NCBI GenBank assembly: GCA_018806985.1
Contig: JADANN010000364.1
Span: 2,535,001-2,599,000 of the forward strand
Source: Angiostrongylus vasorum
Taxonomy: Eukaryota; Nematoda; Chromadorea; Rhabditida; Metastrongylidae
Direction: 5' to 3'
DNA: 64,000 nucleotides
The notes under the pieces were generated by a model. The model searched no databases, was not told the DNA's origin, and saw only the letters and a list, made by a program, of their open reading frames with translations. This document shows, piece by piece, positions 57,672 to 64,000 of the stretch. Each line of letters opens with the position of its first letter. The first letter of the stretch is position 1. Both the position numbers and the translations under genes were made by a program.

Positions 57672-60600
57672 TCAATTGCCCCTAGCACAGTGGACTCCTG
57701 AAGACGTTGAAGATGACATGAGATCTTCGGGTAAATGAAAACCTGTCGTTAGTGTTGAGGAGGGTTCCGTCGCTGACGTGGTTGTCGTCTTTAGGGTTTC
57801 ATATCGAGTTGTCACCAGAATTTCGCGCTGCTCCCTTCTCCAACGAATGCGCCGGTTTTGAAACCACACCTTCACCTGAATCTCTTGACAATTGAAAATT
57901 GAAAAAATGTTTGCAGCAATGACATCCAAACTCTGAATATTTAAATGTCAACCGGCTTCAATGAGTGTGCAGGTCATTTGCAAAGAAAGCTGGACGGCAA
58001 TCCAAATGTTCGAAAATGACATCTGGATGAGGTTGTAACGAGATATCTATCCCAGTTCGCTGGTTAATGGCAATGATCATTTCATTCCCTCCCAACGGTT
58101 TACCGCCTCCTCGTGGCTGGGAGGCGTTCCTGGGTGTCGGACTGCGATGTACAGTGGGGAATTCATCCCCTGGCAGGGCCTCCCAAGCTGAGAAGGAGTC
58201 CGGCTTTTTACTAGGAAGCGTGGCTAGGAGTAAACCAATACCAGGATACACCACCGTCTTGGTATCAAAGTCGCATGGTGGCAAATCTCTCTCTGATCCA
58301 CAAGGGCTGCGACTGCCTGTGGTGGTGAAGAAATGGGGCAGACTTTGGCCAAGCTGACCTTGAGATTCAAGGGAACCACAACGGCTTAACCAGCAAATCT
58401 CCGAAAAATGGAGATTATGCTGGGGCCCACACAACCAGTGAGGACGGGTCATTCAAGTGTCAAGTGTCAAGATCATTTCATTCCCTGCGCTTAACAGCCG
58501 CAGTGCTTAGCGTACGAAAATCTCACTGACAGTGCGTTTAACATGACACACTGGAAGTTTGGCGGTAGCACAACCTAAACTGATCTCGGGGAAAACAAGG
58601 CCACATATCACAACTGATCTAAATCTCTTCACTTCTAGCAGAATCACCGTTCAGCTTTCGGAAATTGCATATTGAACAACAATCACTATCACCTGCGTAG
58701 CTCCAATATTCAGGAAAGCTGCAAGCTGTAGGCGTTCATTACCGACGAGGTACTGTTGATGAGAAAACACGTTCTCTAAAACTCGCAGTTGTGACGGCGA
58801 GAATGTAGTTCGTCGTCTCCGGTTAGTATCTGAAATAATGCTAGCCATTAACTCTTCTTACTAGTCATTAGTAATTGATCTCAACATTCCGAGGTCATAA
58901 TGAAGTTGACAATAAACGATCTACTTTATATTTTAAACCATGCCATTGTACAATCTCATTCTCGGGGCACGTGTGGCACAAGGGCTAGAGGTCCATTTAA
59001 TACACATTGGGTTCCTGGAATGTTCGATCCCGCGCTGCGCTCAGTACTCACTAAACCTTCCATCATTCCGGGTAAGCGAGTTGATAGCAAACCTGTCAGG
59101 ATGGATAGCAACACTGATTTGGTACATTGCTAGGTCATAGTAAGTCATTATAAAAGGCAGATATGCCAGCTTTGAGCATTCAATCACCTCTAACGGTGCT
59201 TGATGAAGTCAAATGCACGGCGTATGCGTCAATGACTGATTAACGACGAATGCTTTATCCTTTAATATCCTTTGGTCCTAATCTAATCTGTCCAGTTTAT
59301 CACTTTAATCTAATATTGTAATAATATGAGCTATGTTGTCTTATGCGAAATCAACAGAAATATGTCATTTCGACTGCAGCCTTAATTTAATTGGGTTCAA
59401 TGCCGATTTGGGTTCCACACATCAATCATGTTGACAGGTGATTGCTGATAGCAACTATACGTCAATAACACGGCTAAGAGAAAGGCGAAACGAAGGGTTC
59501 GCATGATGTAGTGGTGAACGCCTTAGCTCTCGGAAAGGGTAATAGCGTGTGCGGTCCCCACCGCAGACACCAGCAATCCGGAGTTTTGCAAGTATCTCAG
59601 TATCATGGTAGTTGATTTCGCATAGTACTCTTCCGTGAAAACTGCAATAGGCAGCAAATAAAAGAGATAACATGATATTATCATCTTAATACTGGATTTG
59701 TCGTTACAGGTCAGAATTTGTTATGCTTAGGTTGTTTGTGATCCGGTAAATTTCATGTCTTTTGTTCTTAATCATTTTTGTTTCTGGATTTCTTTTAATA
59801 TCACAATAGTCGTTGAACACGACAAAGCTTCTATATTATACAAGTACAAACAGCGATTTGAAGGAGTGATAAAGGTAGAATAAGTGACAGGTTGTGAGGA
59901 AAAACGGGACAATCGTTGCTTTGAAGGATGATATTTAATGGTTAGTACAAAGAGGATCATGTTTACAACGTCCATCAATGAGTTGATGAATAACTACAAA
60001 TTCGAAATGCATTCTTTCCCACTCTTTCTTTTATCGCTTCTTTTTCAATCTGGACAGATCATCCGTTTGGAAATTGTTAGTTTAACCACCTACTACTGTT
60101 ATGTTAGGTTCGTCGAAGTGAATATTTTATAACAGAGGTCAAAACGGCATAGACTTACTTTTATCGGAAGAAGGGTCTCTTACAATAAAAATAGTGAAGG
60201 AAAAATCAAAGGGAAAAAAGTTTGACACCGTCGCAAGTTGTCCAGACATTTAGAAGGCTCCATAAGCATTTGGAAATTCTAGGAGAAAACCTTCACAGAA
60301 TTAATATGAAAAAAGAATAAAATTTTAGCTGCTCTGATAATCGATTGCCGAGCCTTCATTTCCTCTCACTTCATCTCCAAATCCAGTTTAAAAAGACTGC
60401 CTGGCTCAAGGCTAAGCATATGTGTTGAAAAGGTGTTCTCATTCCAAAATACGGCACTTTATGGGACACGAAGAAATCACGGGAATTTCGGATAGACTGG
60501 AGAAAAGGCATGGAAGAAGTGAAAACAAGCCGGGAGTTATTCATCTCTTGCTCCATAACTGTGATTTATAATGGTTTACACTGCTGCATACTTTAAATTG

Positions 60601-60768
60601 CAAAACTGTCCAAAAGCACAGATTTGTTCACTAAAATATAATTAAAAATAACGAACTTCTCGAATAGTCTGTGCGACTCCGTGTCATGCCGTCACCGACG
60701 GTCGCGCTGGAGAAGCTGTCGGCGGCAGATGTGGTACCGCTCGACGTCGTACAGCTAACCTCATCCAT
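57672..60768 (-). CDS. Homeobox transcription factor, Not/Emx/Vax-like
   Basis: Nuclear DNA-binding protein of 150 residues. Exons on minus: 60,768-60,657 (start MDEVSCTTSSGTTSAAD), 58,829-58,693, 57,875-57,672 (stop). All phases join (1, 0). The homeodomain spans residues 40-99: N-terminal arm NRRRRTTFSPSQL, helix 1-2 region VFSHQQYLVGNERLQLA, recognition helix VKVWFQNRRIRWRREQ with Trp48, Phe49, Gln50, Asn51 and Arg53. The intron falls between homeodomain positions 44 and 45, a common site. YLVGNER before helix 2 is typical of the Not/Emx/Vax group; exact class is inferred. The C-tail is Thr/Ser-rich. Intron 2 (817 bp) holds a complete family C insertion; intron 1 holds SINE A and B copies. 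Confidence 0.93.
58091..58470 (+). repeat. Repeat family C copy with 16-bp target duplication
   Basis: Full-length 380-bp copy, bordered by GATCATTTCATTCCCT at 58,075-58,090 and again at 58,471-58,486 without mismatch. It defines the family's ends: CCCAACGGTTTACCGCC at the head and a tail of repeated CAAGTGT. The perfect duplication implies recent insertion. It lies antisense inside the homeobox intron that splits the homeodomain. Confidence 0.96.
58967..59275 (+). repeat. SINE family A copy
   Basis: Head CACGTGTGGCACAAGGGCTA, B-box-like TGTTCGATCCCGC, diverged body and end GATTAACGACGAATGC. Homeobox intron 1. Confidence 0.84.
59405..59690 (+). repeat. SINE family B copy
   Basis: GATGTAGTGGTGAACGCC (A-box region), GTGCGGTCCCCACCGC (B-box region), CGGAGTTTTGCAAGTATCTC and AGGCAGCAAATAAAAG. 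Homeobox intron 1. Confidence 0.85.
59691..60656. other. Homeobox intron 1 remainder, nothing recognised
   Basis: No repeat family or exon seen between the SINE B copy and homeobox exon 1. Confidence 0.45.
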
Positions 60769-61215
60769 TGTGCACACTCGTCGAGAGAGGTGTAAAGTCG
60801 TGACCGCTAACAGGAATGGCAATAGGAATGACAACGGTAGAAGAAGAGGACGATTTACTCGCTTTTTCTTTATACCATTGTCACCGTATATCATTAAGGC
60901 AATTGACGGGAGCACATGACAATAACCTTACCTTGAATGATTTTATAGCCTTCAAGCCATCGGTCAAATTGTATGAACATCTTTATAAGAATAGGAACGG
61001 CTGCCAACTTTAAGAAATATGCGAGAAGACTTCTACTATTGCTTGAACGTGAACACGATTACACGCATTGACTGCAATGCATTTGCGTCGGAAGGCAAAT
61101 GTTCCTTCCAACCGTTAAAAAACATTTCCCTCTTGATGTTATGCTTTACTAAGTAATATTCTTCAAATTAATTCCGACCATTAACTTCGGCAGTAACAAT
61201 GAATACCTTCTGGAT

Positions 61216-61814
61216 TGTTAAGCTAAGACGAGATTGATAAAGATATTTATTCGGGTAACGTTTCGACGTCTTGGTTTTCATCAGATCCGATGATCCGAGT
61301 CGATAGTCGACAGTCGTTCGTCCTCTCGAGATGGCATCTTCGTCGTCGTACCAAGTGGGATCTTCCTCAGTGAAGCGCCTCTCAAAAGTGGCAATTTCAT
61401 CAAGCAGCGCTGTCCTATACAGGACGCTCGTTGTTGATAATGGCTATCGGTTAATAGCAATTTTTCTCAACGGATCCATCCTGCAGAAAGTGCAAAAAAA
61501 GTTGTATCGCTATTCCTTCGTACTAGCTAACGTAATACCGGCTGCTGCAGGATGGACTACTCGTTGAAAAAAAATATTATCAACGAAGAGTCATTATAAA
61601 CAATGACCGCCCTATACAAAGGAGCGCTGCCCGGTGAGGTTGCCTCATTCGAGCGGTTCTGAATTGAAGAAGGTCTGACTCGATGCGGCGATGAGAACAC
61701 CACATGGAGAAAACGAACGACTGTGGTCTATCGACTTGGTAGGTGCTGATGAAGCCTAAAACGCCGAAACGTGAACAGAATAAACATCTTTATCAATCCC
61801 ATGTTAGCTTAACA
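61216..61814. mobile_element. Family D inverted-repeat element, complete
   Basis: About 600 bp. The left arm TGTTAAGCTAAGACGAGATT with GATAAAGATATTTATTC is the inverse of the right arm GTTAGCTTAACA with GAATAAACATCTTTATCAAT; pairing continues about 85 bases inward. Hammerhead-like cores sit in both arms: left on minus (61,256-61,284; CTGATGA, GAAAC, GTT), right on plus (61,746-61,773; CTGATGA, GCC-like, GAAAC, then GTG, which should not cleave). The interior has GACGAACGACTGTGG-like segments at both sides. A 78-codon frame within it is chance. Confidence 0.82.
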
Positions 61815-61897
61815 GCCTGAAGAGGTGTTTAGTAAATGAACTAAAAACTATTAAGATCTACAGGTTTGTTCATCAGAAGACACTTCTAGTTCTATAG

Positions 61898-62210
61898 AGA
61901 CGAAGTTCCGACTTTTTTGCCACTCGAAAACCCCCAATTTCGTACTGCTGATGAAATCATCAGTAACGACTGCGTTGAACAATTTAATAACTTAAGTCTT
62001 CTCTTCAAGTTTTCTTTAAGAACTTTTTTGCACGAATTTAATTTCTTAACAGCATTTTCAAAGACAAGAATTTACCATTATGGCGATAGAGTGTTCTTTA
62101 AATCAACCACCTCCTCAACCAATAAAGTACTTCAATTACAAGAAAATGAGAACAGTTTGTCAGAAGAAAAAATAACTTTATCGCGAAAATCATGCCGTCA
62201 GCCTTTCTAG
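61898..62210 (+). CDS. Candidate exon, unknown protein
   Basis: After TTCTATAG, one base then 103 codons to a stop. The first part is coding-like (DEVPTFLPLENPQFRTADE, ISNDCVEQFNNLSL); the later part is AT-rich and may be intron after a GTCTTC donor near 61,997. No family recognised. Confidence 0.33.
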
Positions 62211-62214
62211 ATTT

Positions 62215-62480
62215 ATATCCCCAGGTCATTCCTGCTGACGGATGATTCCTGATAACAGCGTTAGGGTAAGAAACTGGCTGAGAGAAATGCAAATCATAGG
62301 TTCTGGTTGTCAAGTGGACAACAAGTGAACCTCCGAAAACCGTAATAGCGGGCTGAATTTAGCCTGGTTTCCGAGTTTTTCAAATACCTCAGAATCATTG
62401 TAGTTGTTTTTTCACGTAACACCCCTGCCATGACAGAAAAAATATTAGGCAGTAAATAAAAAAGTTAAACACTGTCATTT
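62215..62480 (+). repeat. SINE family B copy, diverged
   Basis: GGCTGAGAGAAATGCAAATC head, degenerate promoter boxes, CCGAGTTTTTCAAATACCTC, then TTAGGCAGTAAATAAAAAAG. Confidence 0.7.
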
Positions 62481-62509
62481 GGACTGCACCTTCACCTTAG
62501 CTGGGTTTT

Positions 62510-63200
62510 TATGCTTATTTAAGCTCCCTAGATCATCCCTTTTAACGGGCGATTTCTAATAGCACCGTTGGCTAAAAAAAACTGGCTGAGAGGAAGTCAA
62601 GAAGAAGGACTCTTTTTTTAGGAAGGTCAATGGTGCAGTGGGTAACACGTGTAATCCGTGGAAGGATAATCGAGGGTTTTAAGCTCGCGTTTGGTTCCGA
62701 GTTTTGCAAATATCTCAGTACCATTGTGGTTGCACTTCACATAACATTCTGCCATGAAAAAATAGTTTGGCACTTACTTGATACTTGAACGGCCCGCCAT
62801 CACTAGTTGTGCGGGCCCCAGCATAGTCACCATTTTTTCGGAGATTTGCTGGTTAAGCCACTGTGGTTCCTTGGAATCCCGAGGACAGCCTGGCCAAAGT
62901 CTGCTCAAGGTCGTCACCACGACAGTCAGTCGCAACCCTCCTGGATCATAGGGAGATTTGCCACCATGCGACTTTGATACCAGGACGGTGGTGGAACCTA
63001 GTATTGGTTTACTCTTAGCAAGGCTTCCTGATGGAAACGCCGAACTCCTTCTCAGCTTGGGAGACCCTGCCGGGAGAAACGAATCCCCCCCGCTGTATAT
63101 CGCAGGCCGACACCCAGGAACACCTCCCAGCCACGATGAGGCGGTAAACCGTTGGGAGGCCATGAAAAATAAAAAGCGGTAAATAAAAAAGTGAAACATT
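62510..63200 (+). repeat. SINE family B copy split by a family C insertion
   Basis: Has a good A box (GGTGCAGTGGGTAACACG) supporting tRNA origin, then CGAGTTTTGCAAATATCTCA and CATTCTGCCATGAAAAAA. The missing tail (AAAAAGCGGTAAATAAAAAA) resumes after the family C copy, so insertion order is B first, C second. Confidence 0.86.
62762..63158 (-). repeat. Repeat family C copy with 11-bp target duplication
   Basis: Full-length inverted copy; GCCATGAAAAA at 62,751-62,761 and 63,159-63,169. Nested in SINE B. Confidence 0.93.
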
Positions 63201-63216
63201 ATGAGTTTTCAACGAA

Positions 63217-63540
63217 GCTGAGATATTTGCAAAACTCTGGACCGCAGGTGCCTATGGTGGGGAACGAACGCGCTATTGTCCTTTCCGGGGAGTAACGCGT
63301 TCACCACCACACCATGCGGGTCTTTCGTTTCGCCTGTCTCTCAGCTAGTTCTATCGATCTTTTTAGAATTGTGAATGGTGATTGCTGATGGCAAAAGATC
63401 GATAGAACTAGCTGAGAGACAGGCGAAACGAAAGACCCGCATGGTGTGGTGGTGAACGCGTTACTCCCCGGAAAGGACAATAGCGCGTTCGTTCCCCACC
63501 ATAGGCACCTGCGGTCCAGAGTTTTGCAAATATCTCAGCT
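63217..63540. repeat. Perfect 148-bp inverted repeat of SINE family B
   Basis: The arms 63,217-63,364 and 63,393-63,540 are exact complements with no mismatch, separated by a 28-base spacer. Each arm is most of a family B SINE, so two copies stand head to head with their tRNA-like heads inward. Transcribed, it would fold into one long hairpin. The right arm continues into the normal family tail (TTATATTTCGCAATATGCC) to about 63,610. Confidence 0.95.
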
Positions 63541-63649
63541 CTGTTGAAGTTATATTTCGCAATATGCCCTGTCATCAAAAAGAATAGGCAGTAGGCAAAA
63601 AGGTTAAAATTATGAGTTTTTGTTATAGTATTGCGTTGTGTTGATAAGG

Positions 63650-63905
63650 AGGTTTTTAATTTTTTTTTAATTGTGGCTAACTTCTCAAGGCTCTCATCTT
63701 CATTAAAAACATCAATGTATAGCAGTTATCCTTCACGATGTGTGCATCTTCTTAGTGGCATCGAGTTGAATCCAGTGTAGTGAGACCCATGAGATAGTAG
63801 CAACTTCACTCACTATTGCGTGCCTGATTGTACAAGACTGTTCTTGAGTGATTCTCCACTGATGATGATTTGTATTCATGAAGCCATTTATTCTGCAACA
63901 TTAGG
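63650..63905. mobile_element. Family D-like fragment
   Basis: GGCTAACTTCTC, CTCTCATCTTCATTAAAAAC and GGCATCGAGTTGAATCCAGT recall the family D left end and interior (compare 35.93-36.06 kb). Diverged; no right arm. Confidence 0.42.
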
Positions 63906-63912
63906 ATCGGTG

Positions 63913-64000
63913 TGAGAGACAGGCGAAACGTAGGACCCGCACGGTGTGGTGGTGAACGCGTTAGCCCCCGGAAAGGCTAAGTAATAGCGCGTTCGTTCCG
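63913..64000 (+). repeat. SINE family B copy, cut by window end
   Basis: Begins GAGAGACAGGCGAAACGTAG, then GGTGTGGTGGTGAACGCG and GCGCGTTCGTTCC, where the window stops. Confidence 0.86.

Noticed and set aside
60671..60919. 82-codon plus frame
   Set aside because: It is antisense to homeobox exon 1, whose minus-strand reading joins the homeodomain exons in phase.
1..64000. CRISPR arrays, operons, prokaryotic promoters or terminators
   Set aside because: None seen; gene structure and repeats are those of an animal genome.

Overview
This is eukaryotic DNA, almost certainly from a parasitic nematode. A strongylid or hookworm-type worm is my best guess: genes are short exons with GT/AG introns, the retroelements are nematode RTE-like and Penelope-like (PLE) copies, and no prokaryotic gene organisation is present. 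Most of the long open frames are transposon remnants. The host genes are split into exons too short to stand out, and I found them by joining exons on splice signals and codon phase.

Four host genes can be reconstructed. (1) A 12-exon cln-3 (CLN3/battenin, lysosomal membrane protein) gene on + from about 10.2 to 21.6 kb, its introns swollen by repeats. (2) A + strand gene at 28.6-34.7 kb for a secreted, acidic Ser/Thr-rich protein with a possible SEA-like end. (3) A - strand gene at 40.3-36.5 kb for a secreted protein with a cysteine-dense C-terminus, in eight exons of compatible phase. (4) A compact 150-residue homeobox gene on -, 60.8-57.7 kb, of the Not/Emx/Vax type, with a SINE-like insertion in the intron that splits the homeodomain. 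Several further single exons without known family lie at 7.8-9.4, 27.1, 46.0-46.4, 48.9, 53.5-54.9 and 61.9-62.2 kb.

The rest is repeats. RTE-type LINE copies occur at 1-1.2, 13.3-13.9, 19.1-19.3 and 20.1-20.4 kb, with a near full-length decayed copy at 41.4-44.7 kb. Penelope-like elements with reverse transcriptase and GIY-YIG endonuclease are at 49.8-52.4 kb (longest), with pieces at 5.4-6.6, 7.3-7.7, 19.3-19.6 and 45.5-45.8 kb. Three short interspersed families recur: A (tRNA-derived, about 260 bp), B (tRNA-derived, about 200-260 bp) and C (about 380 bp, with target-site duplications of 11-16 bp). A fourth group (D/E) has long terminal inverted repeats.

The PLE tails and the D/E inverted repeats share an end architecture: a hammerhead-ribozyme-like core, then an AATAAA-like signal, then a terminus close to TTGCTTAACA. 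This suggests that D/E are non-autonomous relatives of the Penelope-like elements. Other notable structures are a perfect 148-bp inverted repeat at 63.2-63.5 kb, a diverged tandem array of about 166-bp period at 23.6-24.6 kb, and a 1.9-kb duplication shared by 5.4-7.3 and 51.1-53.0 kb.
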